From: Roseiarcus sp963772555
Lineage (GTDB): Bacteria; Pseudomonadota; Alphaproteobacteria; Rhizobiales; Beijerinckiaceae
Direction: 5' to 3'
DNA length: 64,000 nucleotides
Assembly: GCA_963772555.1 (NCBI GenBank)
Contig: CAVYXQ010000007.1
Location: 248,001-312,000, forward strand
Position 1 is the first letter of the stretch. Each line of letters begins with the position of its first letter. Below, piece by piece: positions 26,020-33,973 of this stretch. The notes under the pieces were generated by a model. The model was not told the origin of the DNA and searched no databases. It was given only the letters and a program-made list of their open reading frames with translations. A program made the translations under genes and the position numbers.

Positions 26020-26187
26020 ATGCGGGAACGGCGCTTCGGCTCCTTCCAGCGTTCGCTGCGCGTGCCCGACACGGTCGACGCCGACAAGATCGAGGCGCAC
26101 TTCAAGAAGGGCGTCCTGACCGTGACGCTGCCCAAGACGCCCGAACCTCAGAAGGCGGTGAAGAAGATCGAAGTGAAGGGCGACTGA
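26020..26187 (+). pseudogene. Truncated Hsp20 (C-terminal part of the alpha-crystallin domain)
   Basis: The 55 residues read RERRFGSFQRSLRVPD, then a GVLTVTLPK motif and a KKIEVKGD tail. This is the C-terminal half of an Hsp20 distinct from both neighbours. An in-frame stop lies at 25996-25998 and no N-terminal half is found upstream, so this is a remnant on the opposite strand of the operon. It may come from a rearrangement that removed the 5' part. The ATG at 26020 has no good ribosome binding site. Confidence 0.75.
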
Positions 26188-26231
26188 GCCCGTCAGGCGC
26201 GGTCGTTGGACCGCGCCCGACGGAGCGGCGC

Positions 26232-26804
26232 TTACGGGCAGGCGTCCCAGAATCCCTGGCGGCGGCTGGGGTCGGTGTAGTACCAGCAGAGACCTGGCTG
26301 CGGCGGCGCGCCGGCCCATGTGGCGGTCGTCGCGGCGACGAAGCCGAGGGCGGCGCCGGCCGCGATCGCGCCGCCTGGCGCCCAGCGATACCAGCCGGGC
26401 CGGCCGACCCAGGTGGTGCGCGGGCCGACCATGACCCGCCGGTTGACATTGCGGTTGACGTTGACGTTCCGGTTCACATTGCGATTGACGTTCCGGTTCA
26501 CGTTCCGATTGACATTGCCAGCGGGGCGGTTGACGGGCCGGTGCGTCCCGCCCGGGCGATGCATGCCCCCGCCCCGATGCACGCCACCGCCTCTGTGCAC
26601 GCCGCCGCCCCGGTGCGCGCCACCCCCACCGTGATGTCGCTGGCCGCCGCGGCCGCCGGCGCGGACCTGATCGATCACGCCGTCGCCGACGTGTTCGCTC
26701 AGATTTTTTCCGGAGTAAATTTCGATCGCTTCGGCTTGTGGCGCACTGAAGCCAATGAGCGCGAGGAGAAACAGCGCGTTGGTGAAAAGACCCGAGCGCT
26801 TCAT
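26232..26804 (-). CDS. Secreted Gly/His-rich and Asn-Val-Asn-Arg repeat protein
   Basis: The 190-residue protein has a Sec signal peptide (cleaved near APQAEA) and then two repeat tracts: four to five HRGGG(V/M) units (about residues 63-85) and a run of N-V-N-R units (about 95-122). A conserved C-terminal module with YRWAPGGAIAAGAALGF and a terminal PSRRQGFWDACP follows; it resembles a tail common in rhizobial secreted proteins. The hydrophobic segment in the tail could span or insert in a membrane. The His-rich tract could bind metal, but this is inference. Confidence 0.7.
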   Translation of the reverse strand: MKRSGLFTNALFLLALIGFSAPQAEAIEIYSGKNLSEHVGDGVIDQVRAGGRGGQRHHGGGGAHRGGGVHRGGGVHRGGGMHRPGGTHRPVNRPAGNVNRNVNRNVNRNVNRNVNVNRNVNRRVMVGPRTTWVGRPGWYRWAPGGAIAAGAALGFVAATTATWAGAPPQPGLCWYYTDPSRRQGFWDACP

Positions 26805-27054
26805 GATCTACCTCCCGGCGAATAGACGGCCCCGACCATCGTCTACGCTGAGACACTTCGCAACCGCCTTCGACGTCGCGACGGACGATAATGTAAATCG
26901 CCGTCGTCGCGGAGCATTCGAGAGGACAATCCGCCGGAGCGCGGACTTGTCGTCGCGATCCGTATGACCAACATACTCGGAGCACAGGGCCGCTGAGCAT
27001 CGTCGGATCAAACACGCTGGGCTTCGCGGCCGTCCAGTCACTTGGAGTCGTCTC

Positions 27055-27469
27055 ATGCCGGATTTGGCGTCAGCGTTCGCGGCCGCCTCGATCGGGGCGA
27101 TGCTGTTCTTCTCCGCGGCGGTTGCGCCGACGGTCTTCCAGGCCCTGCCGGCGGAGCAGGCCGGAGCCTTCCTGCGGGCGCTTTTTCCGAGATATTTTCT
27201 GATCAACGGCATCGCCGGGGTCGTAGCGGCGGCGCTCGCCTTCCGGCCGCTGCCGGGCGCACTCCTCTTGATCGGCGGCGCGGCGCTGATCGCGCTCCGC
27301 TTCGCCGTCGTCCCGGCGATCAACAAAGCGCCGCGACGCAATGCTCGCGGGAGACGCCTCGGCGCGGCCGGTCTTCGCCCGCTGGCATCGCCTGTCGGTC
27401 GTCGTCAATGTCGCGGCGATGGCGCTGTTCGCCGTCGCCGCCTGGCTTCTGCTGGCCCGGGCGGCGTGA
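27055..27469 (+). pseudogene. DUF4149-like membrane protein, frame-broken by one base
   Basis: The N-terminal part (SIGAMLFFSAAVAPTVFQALP, FPRYFLINGIAG, then GALLLIGGAALIALRFAVVPAINK) is a small multi-pass membrane protein like DUF4149. After INKA the expected continuation RDAMLAGDASARPVFARWHR and the last helix (VVVNVAAMALFAVAAWLLL) sit in another frame. The cause is an extra C at 27331/27332 (GCGCCGC for GCGCGC). The corrected length is 137 residues, typical for the family. Function unknown; frameshift or sequence error. Confidence 0.8.
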
Positions 27470-27583
27470 GGCGCCATTCGATCCGTCGGAGCCGGTCGGC
27501 TCGTGGAGCGTCGTGCTTCCGGCCTGTTATGATCCCGAATGCCGCCTCGCCCGTAACAAGGCGGTATCATCACGGAGGCGACC

Positions 27584-27973
27584 ATGAACAGCCGCAGGAC
27601 CTTTCTCGCCTTGATCACCGTCGCGCCTGTCGCGCTGGCCCTGCCGGCGCAGGCGTTCGAGTTCAGTCCCTACAATGCCGCCATCATCGACAAGGCGATT
27701 GCCTCCGGCAAGCCGGTGATCGTCCATGTCTATGCGCCATGGTGCCTGCAATGCCACGCGCAGGCGGCGATCCTTGATTCCTTGAAGAACGACCCCGCCT
27801 ACAATCGTGCGGCGTATTTCAGGGTCGACTACGACAATCAGAAGGACGTCGTCGCCAAGCTCGGTTGCCCGCGTTCGACCCTGATCGCCTACAAGGGCGG
27901 CAAGGAGGTGGCGCGGATGTCGTGGGGCGTGACGCCGGATTCGGTAATCCACGTCCTCAAGGCCGCGATGTGA
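27584..27973 (+). CDS. Periplasmic thioredoxin-like protein
   Basis: The 129-residue protein has an N-terminal twin-Arg-like signal (NSRRTFLALITVAPVALALPAQA) and a thioredoxin fold with the redox motif WCLQC. The cis-Pro region reads GCPRSTLIAYKGG. GGAGG precedes the ATG. Its stop overlaps the CcdA start (GTGA, 27970-27973), so the pair forms a redox relay: CcdA passes electrons across the membrane to this thioredoxin. The likely role is reduction of periplasmic thiols, for example in cytochrome c assembly or repair. Confidence 0.85.
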   Translation: MNSRRTFLALITVAPVALALPAQAFEFSPYNAAIIDKAIASGKPVIVHVYAPWCLQCHAQAAILDSLKNDPAYNRAAYFRVDYDNQKDVVAKLGCPRSTLIAYKGGKEVARMSWGVTPDSVIHVLKAAM

Positions 27974-28689
27974 GCCTTGCGCTCGCCACGCTGCCGCTCG
28001 CCTTCGCGGCGGGGCTGCTCACCATCCTGAGCCCCTGCGTCTTGCCTCTCGCGCCGATCGTCGTCGCCAGCGCGCAGGCGAAGGATCCGCGCGGGCCGTT
28101 CGCCTTGGCCGCGGGCTTGGCGCTGACGTTCGGGATTGTCGGCGGCGCGCTCGGCTCGTTCGGCGTCGAGTTCGGCGACTCGGCGATCGTGCGCGCGGCA
28201 TCCGCCGTGATCATGATCGCGATCGGCGCGGCGCTGGTGTTTCCATCGGTTGGGAATGCGCTCGAAGGCCGGCTCGGTTTCGCCGGCGGGATTGGCGATG
28301 CGCTCGGGGAGCGCCTTCCCCGGGCGGGGCTCGCCGGGCAGGCGGCGGCCGGGGTCGTACTGGCGTTCGCCTGGGCGCCCTGCGCCGGGCCGACCCTGGG
28401 CGCTGCTCTCTTGCTGGCCGCTCGCGGAGGTTCGCTGGCCGCGGCCATGGTCACGATGACGGCCTACGCCCTCGGGGCGGCCGGCGCGCTCGTCGCAGTG
28501 GGGCTCGCGATCGGGCGTCTCGCCGGGAAAAGACGCTTCGCTTTGGCCGGCGCGGGCGGTCGGACCCTCCTCGGCGTGGCGTTCGCGGCGATTGGCGCCG
28601 CCGTTCTGACGGGCTTCGATCATAGGATCGAGGCGGCGGCCGTTTCCGCGATGCCGGATTGGCTGACGACGTTTGCGACTTCGCTTTGA
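27970..28689 (+). CDS. ccdA: CcdA/DsbD-type cytochrome c biogenesis membrane protein
   Basis: The 239-residue protein has six hydrophobic segments. The two redox Cys are in LTILSPCVLPLAP and in FAWAPCAGPTLG, as in CcdA. It starts at GTG 27970, coupled to the thioredoxin stop. It transfers reducing power from cytoplasmic thioredoxin to the periplasmic partner encoded upstream. It lacks the thioredoxin-like C-terminal domain of full DsbD, consistent with the separate partner gene. Confidence 0.88.
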   Translation: MSLALATLPLAFAAGLLTILSPCVLPLAPIVVASAQAKDPRGPFALAAGLALTFGIVGGALGSFGVEFGDSAIVRAASAVIMIAIGAALVFPSVGNALEGRLGFAGGIGDALGERLPRAGLAGQAAAGVVLAFAWAPCAGPTLGAALLLAARGGSLAAAMVTMTAYALGAAGALVAVGLAIGRLAGKRRFALAGAGGRTLLGVAFAAIGAAVLTGFDHRIEAAAVSAMPDWLTTFATSL

Positions 28690-28697
28690 GGCGCAGT

Positions 28698-29522
28698 TCA
28701 CTCGAAGCGGACACGCAGTCCCTCGATGGGAATTCCACTGAGGCTCGTCGACCACGTTTGCCGGGCGGCCACAGGCATCGCGTCGGTCAGCGCCCCGGTC
28801 GTCACAAGCTCCCCTGGTCGGAGCGGCTTGCCAAGGGGAGAGGCCCCGAGTTCCCGCACCAGAAACCCCAACGCTTCCAGGGGGCCGCCCAGAACATTGG
28901 TCGCGAGCCCGCGCCTCTTGACGCCGCCTTCGCCGTTGAGCTCCAGAGTGAATCCGGAAAGCGCATTCGCCCACAGCCGGGCGTCGTCAATCGGATGCCG
29001 GGCCCCGAGAAGATAGGCGCCGTGGAGCCCGTAGCCCGCGACGGCATCCGCCGCGGTGAATTTCCAGTTCGGGAAGATCGATTGCACAATCTCGAATCCG
29101 TGCGCGACCCAATCGATGCAGCCAAGCAACTCCTCAGCCGTCATATCAGGGCGCGGCGGCGTCGCGATGTGGAAAACGATCTCCGGCTCGAGGAGGGGTT
29201 CCGTCAACCCCGACAAGTCGAAGCGTCCGCCGATCGCCGCGAGATCGCGGACGGTGCTGTCGAACATGTAGTTCCAGATCGGTCCGTGCACCCCGTAGGC
29301 GATCTGGACAGCGCGGTTGGTGAAGCCGATCTTGCGGCCGATCGCAGTCTCGCCGCGGGCAGCCCGCAGGTCTCGAAGACGCTCTGCGACCCCGTAAGCC
29401 TCGTCGAGGTCGAACCCGGGATAGCGCGACGCATAGGACGCGACTTGACGCCCGGCGCCGAAAATGGCGAACGCCTCGTCTGCAATCTCGCCGATCCGCT
29501 TCATCCGCTCCCGCTCACTCAT
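28698..29522 (-). CDS. 2-keto-4-pentenoate hydratase / fumarylacetoacetase-fold enzyme
   Basis: The roughly 274-residue protein resembles MhpD/XylJ-type hydratases of meta-cleavage pathways: AIGRKIGFTNRAVQ near the N-terminus, metal-ligand region EPLLEPEIVFH, an FEIVQSIFPNWKF motif, and a conserved GVKRRGLATNVLGGPLEAL segment. I take the ATG at 29522; starts at 29573 or further upstream are possible because none has a clear ribosome binding site. It is divergent from an alpha/beta hydrolase, whose start lies about 105 bases away, and the pair may act on ring-fission products. Substrate not proven. Confidence 0.78.
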   Translation of the reverse strand: MSERERMKRIGEIADEAFAIFGAGRQVASYASRYPGFDLDEAYGVAERLRDLRAARGETAIGRKIGFTNRAVQIAYGVHGPIWNYMFDSTVRDLAAIGGRFDLSGLTEPLLEPEIVFHIATPPRPDMTAEELLGCIDWVAHGFEIVQSIFPNWKFTAADAVAGYGLHGAYLLGARHPIDDARLWANALSGFTLELNGEGGVKRRGLATNVLGGPLEALGFLVRELGASPLGKPLRPGELVTTGALTDAMPVAARQTWSTSLSGIPIEGLRVRFE

Positions 29523-29627
29523 GCGATCGAAGTTAAGCGCCGGCGACGACGGCCACAAGGACAAAGGCCGCATGCTTTTCAACTTGAGCGGGACTGCGTA
29601 TGCCGCGGACGCTCCGGGAGGTCCGGC

Positions 29628-30398
29628 ATGATGCGGCAATTCTCATCGGACGGCGTCCATATCGCCTTCATCGACGTCCCGCCCGAGACCCACGATCGGG
29701 GCGAACCGATCCTTTTGATCCATGGCTTCGCCTCCAATCATCGCGTCAACTGGGTCAATCCGCGCTGGGTCGAGACGCTGACGAAAGCCGGCCGGCGGGT
29801 CGTCGCCTTTGACAACCGCGGCCACGGCGCGAGCGAGAAGCTCTATGCCCCGGCCGACTATCGCGCCGATCGGATGGCGCGCGACGCCGCAAATCTGCTG
29901 GCCCATCTCTTGATCGGGCGGGCGGACGTTATGGGCTATTCCATGGGCGGCCGTATCGCCAGCTTTCTTGCGCTCGGCCGGCCCGAACTGGTGCGGTCCC
30001 TCATCCTGGGAGGTCTCGGCGACCGGCTGGTGCACGGGGCCGGCCTGCCGGCCGGCATAGCCGAGGCGATGGAGGCGCCCTCCCTCGACGACCTCGTAGA
30101 TCCGATGCAGCGGATGTTCCGCGCCTTCGCCGACCAGACGAAGAGCGACCGCGCCGCGCTCGCCGCCTGTATCCGCGGATCGCGCCAGAGTCTGACGCCG
30201 GCCGGCGTCGGGCGAATCTCGGCGCCGACGCTGATCGCGGTCGGGACGCGCGATGTTGTCGCCGGCGATCCCCACAAGCTCGCCGCCTTGATGCCGCAAG
30301 CCGAGGCGCTCGACATTCCCAACCGCGACCATAACGTCGCGGTTGGCGACAGGATTTTCAAGGAAGGCGCGCTGTCGTTCCTCGAGCGCCGCCCCTGA
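29628..30398 (+). CDS. Alpha/beta hydrolase
   Basis: The roughly 256-residue hydrolase has an oxyanion/HG motif ILLIHGFASN, nucleophile elbow MGYSMGGRI (Ser near 105), acidic residue in AVGTRDVVAGD and late His in IPNRDHNVA. This complete triad resembles MhpC/BphD-type C-C hydrolases and lipases. GGGAGG lies 6 bases before ATG 29628 (9 before ATG 29631). It is divergent from the hydratase gene and directly upstream of the Liv-type transporter. Confidence 0.85.
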   Translation: MMRQFSSDGVHIAFIDVPPETHDRGEPILLIHGFASNHRVNWVNPRWVETLTKAGRRVVAFDNRGHGASEKLYAPADYRADRMARDAANLLAHLLIGRADVMGYSMGGRIASFLALGRPELVRSLILGGLGDRLVHGAGLPAGIAEAMEAPSLDDLVDPMQRMFRAFADQTKSDRAALAACIRGSRQSLTPAGVGRISAPTLIAVGTRDVVAGDPHKLAALMPQAEALDIPNRDHNVAVGDRIFKEGALSFLERRP

Positions 30399-30463
30399 CA
30401 CCTTGCTTTCGCCAAACTGAGGGGGTGACAAGGTGGGTGGAAACCACAAGACTGCGCCGACGG

Positions 30464-30480
30464 GCCGGTTTCGAACCGGC
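30464..30480. other. Palindrome upstream of the first Liv operon
   Basis: GCCGGTT-TCG-AACCGGC is a perfect 7-bp inverted repeat with a 3-base loop, about 20 bases before the livG ATG. It could be an operator or a weak terminator for the upstream hydrolase gene. No T-tract follows. Confidence 0.4.
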
Positions 30481-30500
30481 TTGAAGACATCGGGAACGGA

Positions 30501-31325
30501 ATGCTCATGGGGCTGGCCGAGGCGAGGGCCGGGAGCGCTGACCAGAACGTCGAGTCTCGCGCCGCGCTGCTTGCGGTCGAAGGCGTCACGATGCGTTTCG
30601 GCGGCGTCACCGCGCTTCAGGATGTGACCTTCGAGGTGGCCCGCGGGACAATCTGCGGGCTGATCGGGCCTAACGGCGCGGGCAAGACGACGCTCTTCAA
30701 CTGCATTTCCCGCCTCTACGACCCGCACGCCGGGACGATCGTCTTCGACCTGCGTCCGCTGGCGAATGTCCGAAGGCATGAGATCGCCGCGCTCGGCATT
30801 GCCCGGACGTTCCAGAATGTCGCCCTGTTTGCGACGATGACGACTCGGGACAACGTGCGGGTCGGCGTGCATTCGCTGGCGAGAGGCGGCTTTCTCGTCA
30901 ACGCGCTTGGCCTCCCTATGGCGGAGCGCGAGGAGCGGCGCGTCGCCGAGCGAGCGGACGTGCTGATCGAGGAATTCGGCCTCGAGAGCGTCGCCGATCG
31001 CCCTGTCGGCGAACTGCCATTCGCGGCCCGCAAGCGCGTGGAGCTTGCGCGGGCGCTGGCAATCGATCCCAAGCTTCTTTTGCTCGATGAGCCCGCCGCG
31101 GGGCTCAACCACGAAGAGGTCGACTCGCTTGCCGAGGAAATCCGGGCCATTCGCGACCGCCGCGGCGTCGCCATCCTTTTGGTCGAGCATCACATGAACC
31201 TGGTCATGCGGGTTTCGGACCAGGTCGTCGCGCTCGACTTTGGCCGGGTCATCGCCGATGGGCCGCCGGATTCGGTGCGCGCCAATCCGGCGGTCGTGCG
31301 CGCCTATCTCGGGGGCGCGGCGTGA
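30501..31325 (+). CDS. livG: Branched-chain-amino-acid-type ABC transporter ATPase (LivG), first system
   Basis: The 274-residue ABC ATPase has Walker A GPNGAGKTT and Walker B LLLLDEPAAGLNHEE, plus the LivG-type long insertion after the Q-loop (FQNVALFATMTTRDNV). The signature motif is degenerate: ELPFAARKRVELARAL in place of LSGG. The C-terminus reads YLGGAA. It is the first gene of a five-gene set livG-livF-livH-livM-livK; its stop overlaps the livF start. Such systems import branched-chain amino acids but many relatives carry aromatic acids, amides or urea. Confidence 0.9.
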   Translation: MLMGLAEARAGSADQNVESRAALLAVEGVTMRFGGVTALQDVTFEVARGTICGLIGPNGAGKTTLFNCISRLYDPHAGTIVFDLRPLANVRRHEIAALGIARTFQNVALFATMTTRDNVRVGVHSLARGGFLVNALGLPMAEREERRVAERADVLIEEFGLESVADRPVGELPFAARKRVELARALAIDPKLLLLDEPAAGLNHEEVDSLAEEIRAIRDRRGVAILLVEHHMNLVMRVSDQVVALDFGRVIADGPPDSVRANPAVVRAYLGGAA

Positions 31326-32038
31326 GCGCGCCCCTTCTCGAGGCTCATGGGCTCAAGGCCTTCTATGGGTCGACTCAGGCGCTGTTCGGTCTCGACTTCG
31401 TCGTGGACAACGGTGGCGCGACGGCGCTTCTCGGCGCCAACGGGGCCGGCAAGACGACGACGCTCAGGGCGCTCTCCGGCCTCATCCGTCGCGAAGGCGA
31501 CATTCGCTTTCAAGGACAGCCGATCGGCGCCCTTTCGACCGAGAACATCGCCCGGCTCGGCGTCGCGCATGTTCCCGACGGCCGTGGGACCTTCGTCGAT
31601 CTGACAGTCGAGGAGAACCTGCGGCTCGGCGCCTACGTGCGCTCCGACAGGCGGGGCGTCAAGGCCGACTTCGATCGCGTGTTTGCCTACTTTCCCCGGC
31701 TTGCCGAGCGACGGCGCCAGCAGGCCGGCACGCTCTCGGGCGGGGAGCAGCAGATGCTCGCGATCAGCCGCGCGCTCCTGATGCGCCCGCATCTCCTGAT
31801 GCTGGACGAGCCGTCGTTCGGTTTGGCGCCGCTGGCGGTCGAGGAGATCTTTCGTATTCTCGCCGCGATCAATCGCGACGATGGCGTCAGCATGCTGATC
31901 GTCGAGCAGAACGTGTCGCTTGCGCTCGATCTCGCCGACCGGGCCGTCCTCATCGAGACCGGGCGTATGGCGCTGACCGGTCCGTCGCAGGCGATCCGCG
32001 GCGACGATGCGGTGCGTCGCGCCTATCTGGGCTATTGA
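31322..32038 (+). CDS. livF: Branched-chain-amino-acid-type ABC transporter ATPase (LivF), first system
   Basis: The 238-residue ATPase has Walker A GANGAGKTT, signature LSGGEQQML, Walker B LLMLDEPSFGLAPL and the H-loop region IVEQNVSLALDLADRAV. Its start overlaps the livG stop by four bases (GTGA), so the two are translated together. It forms the heterodimeric motor with LivG. Confidence 0.92.
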   Translation: MSAPLLEAHGLKAFYGSTQALFGLDFVVDNGGATALLGANGAGKTTTLRALSGLIRREGDIRFQGQPIGALSTENIARLGVAHVPDGRGTFVDLTVEENLRLGAYVRSDRRGVKADFDRVFAYFPRLAERRRQQAGTLSGGEQQMLAISRALLMRPHLLMLDEPSFGLAPLAVEEIFRILAAINRDDGVSMLIVEQNVSLALDLADRAVLIETGRMALTGPSQAIRGDDAVRRAYLGY

Positions 32039-32050
32039 ACGGGAGGGACA

Positions 32051-32923
32051 TTGAACGAATTCCTGCACCAGCTGGCCTCGGGGCTGGCGCTCGGCGGCGT
32101 CTATGCGATCACGGCGCTCGCGCTGGTGATGATCTATCAGGCGACGCAGCTCGTGAACTTCGCGCAGGGCGAGATGGCGATGTTTTCGACCTACTTCGCC
32201 TGGAAGCTGATGGACTGGGGCTGGCCCTACTGGCGCGCATTCGCGGTGACGGTTGTCGTCTCCTTCGTCGGCGGCATCGTGATCGAACGCCTGGTCGTCC
32301 GGCCGTTCGCCAACGCGCCCGTGCTCGCCTCGATCATCGTCTTCATCGGGCTGGCGCTCATCTTCAACGCCCTCGCCGGCTGGCTCTATGGCTATTCGGT
32401 CACCTCCTTCGACACGCCGTTCTCCGGCAGGCCGTGGTTCGGCAACGTCTACATCTCCGCCCATGAATTGGGCGCGGTTCTCGTCAGTCTCTGCGTGCTG
32501 GCGCTGGTCTACGCCTTCTTCCGCTTCACCCCGCTGGGTCTCGCCATGCGCGCGGCGGCGCAGAACCCGGTCTCGAGCCGCCTCGTCGGCATCCGGGTCG
32601 GCTGGATGCTGGCGATCGGCTGGGGACTGGCCGCGGCGATCGGTGCGGTCGCCGGCATGATGGCGGCGCCGATCGTCTATCTCGATCCCAACATGATGGC
32701 CGGCATTCTCATCTACGCCTTCGCCGGCGCGGTGCTCGGCGGCATCGACAATCCCTTCGGCGCCGCTTTCGGCGGCTTCGCCGTCGGCGTGCTCGAAAAT
32801 CTGGTCGGCGCCTATGTGGTGGGCGCGGAGGTGAAGCTCTCGGTCGCCCTGGCGATCATCGTCGCCGTTCTCGTCTGGCGTCCGTCCGGCCTCTTCGGGC
32901 GGCGCCTCGTGACGCGGGTCTGA
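32051..32923 (+). CDS. livH: Branched-chain-amino-acid-type ABC permease (LivH), first system
   Basis: The 290-residue permease has about eight hydrophobic segments and the LivH signature LVMIYQATQLVNFAQGEMAMF. GGGAGG lies 6 bases before the start (TTG at 32051). It is spaced 12 bases from livF and 2 bases from livM. Confidence 0.9.
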   Translation: MNEFLHQLASGLALGGVYAITALALVMIYQATQLVNFAQGEMAMFSTYFAWKLMDWGWPYWRAFAVTVVVSFVGGIVIERLVVRPFANAPVLASIIVFIGLALIFNALAGWLYGYSVTSFDTPFSGRPWFGNVYISAHELGAVLVSLCVLALVYAFFRFTPLGLAMRAAAQNPVSSRLVGIRVGWMLAIGWGLAAAIGAVAGMMAAPIVYLDPNMMAGILIYAFAGAVLGGIDNPFGAAFGGFAVGVLENLVGAYVVGAEVKLSVALAIIVAVLVWRPSGLFGRRLVTRV

Positions 32924-32925
32924 AC

Positions 32926-33921
32926 ATGGCCGAGCGAAGCGGCGACCTGCGGCGCTGGGTCACGCTGGCGGTTTTCGCTGGCGCGCTCGCGTTTCCGTTC
33001 GTTGCGTCGGGCTTTCATCTCTATCAGGGCGCGCAGGTGCTGATTCTGGCGATCGCGCTCCTCGGGCTCAACCTGCTGACCGGCTTCAACGGCCAGATCT
33101 CGCTGGGCCACGGCGCCTTTTTCGCCATCGGCGGATATGGCGCGGCGATCCTTACGGTGAAGCTCGGCCTGCCGTATTGGCTGGCGATTCCGATTGCGAG
33201 CCTCGTCTGCTTCGTCGCCGGATTCCTGTTCGGCTTTCCGGCGCTTCGGTTTGGCGGCCTCTACCTGGCGCTTGCGACATTCGCGCTCGCGGTCGCCACG
33301 CCGCAGATCCTCAATTACAACGGCTTCGACGCGTATACCGGGGGCTCTGAGGGCGTCACGCTGGCGAAGCCCAATGCGCCCTTCGGCCTGCAATTGAACT
33401 CCGACCAATGGCTTTATCTCGTTTGCCTCTTTTGCGCCGCGCTCCTTTATTGGGCGGCGCGAAACCTGGTGAGCGGCCGCATCGGGCGGGCGCTGATAGC
33501 GATCCGGGACCATCCGATCGCCGCCGAGACGATGGGGGTCAACGCCGCCCTCTTCAAGACGACCTGTTTCGGCGTCAGCGCCCTTTACGCCGGCGTGGCG
33601 GGCGGTTTGAGCGCCATCGTGGTCGGCTTCGTCTCGCCCGACAGTTTCGGACTTTCATTGTCGTTGTCGTTCCTCGTCGGCATCGTCGTCGGCGGCCTCG
33701 CCTCGCTCGGGGGCGTTCTGTTCGGCGCGCTGTTCATCGAATTCGTGCCCAACCTCGCCGACCAGCTTTCGATGAGCTTCGGCGAGAGCGCCAAGGCGCT
33801 GCCGGGCGCGATCTACGGAGTATTGTTGATTCTGGTCATGGCGACCATTCCGACCGGGGTCGCCGGCGCCTTGCGGACCGCGGCGCGCTTCGCCTCGCGC
33901 GGGCAAGTGCGTTCACGTTGA
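32926..33921 (+). CDS. livM: Branched-chain-amino-acid-type ABC permease (LivM), first system
   Basis: The 331-residue permease has the LivM motif LNLLTGFNGQISLGHGAFFAIGGY, about nine membrane segments and the EAA-like segment IRDHPIAAETMGVN. It pairs with LivH. Two bases separate it from livH; the binding-protein gene follows after 52 bases. Confidence 0.9.
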   Translation: MAERSGDLRRWVTLAVFAGALAFPFVASGFHLYQGAQVLILAIALLGLNLLTGFNGQISLGHGAFFAIGGYGAAILTVKLGLPYWLAIPIASLVCFVAGFLFGFPALRFGGLYLALATFALAVATPQILNYNGFDAYTGGSEGVTLAKPNAPFGLQLNSDQWLYLVCLFCAALLYWAARNLVSGRIGRALIAIRDHPIAAETMGVNAALFKTTCFGVSALYAGVAGGLSAIVVGFVSPDSFGLSLSLSFLVGIVVGGLASLGGVLFGALFIEFVPNLADQLSMSFGESAKALPGAIYGVLLILVMATIPTGVAGALRTAARFASRGQVRSR

Positions 33922-33973
33922 AGGCAGCGGCGGGCCTTGAGCCGCCGCGAAAGAAAGAAAGGGAGAATGAGCC

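Noticed and set aside
25393..27015. 540-codon minus-strand frame across the hsp20 gene and upstream
   Set aside because: Only the last 140 residues are a real Hsp20, with its own start and ribosome binding site. The rest is shadow.
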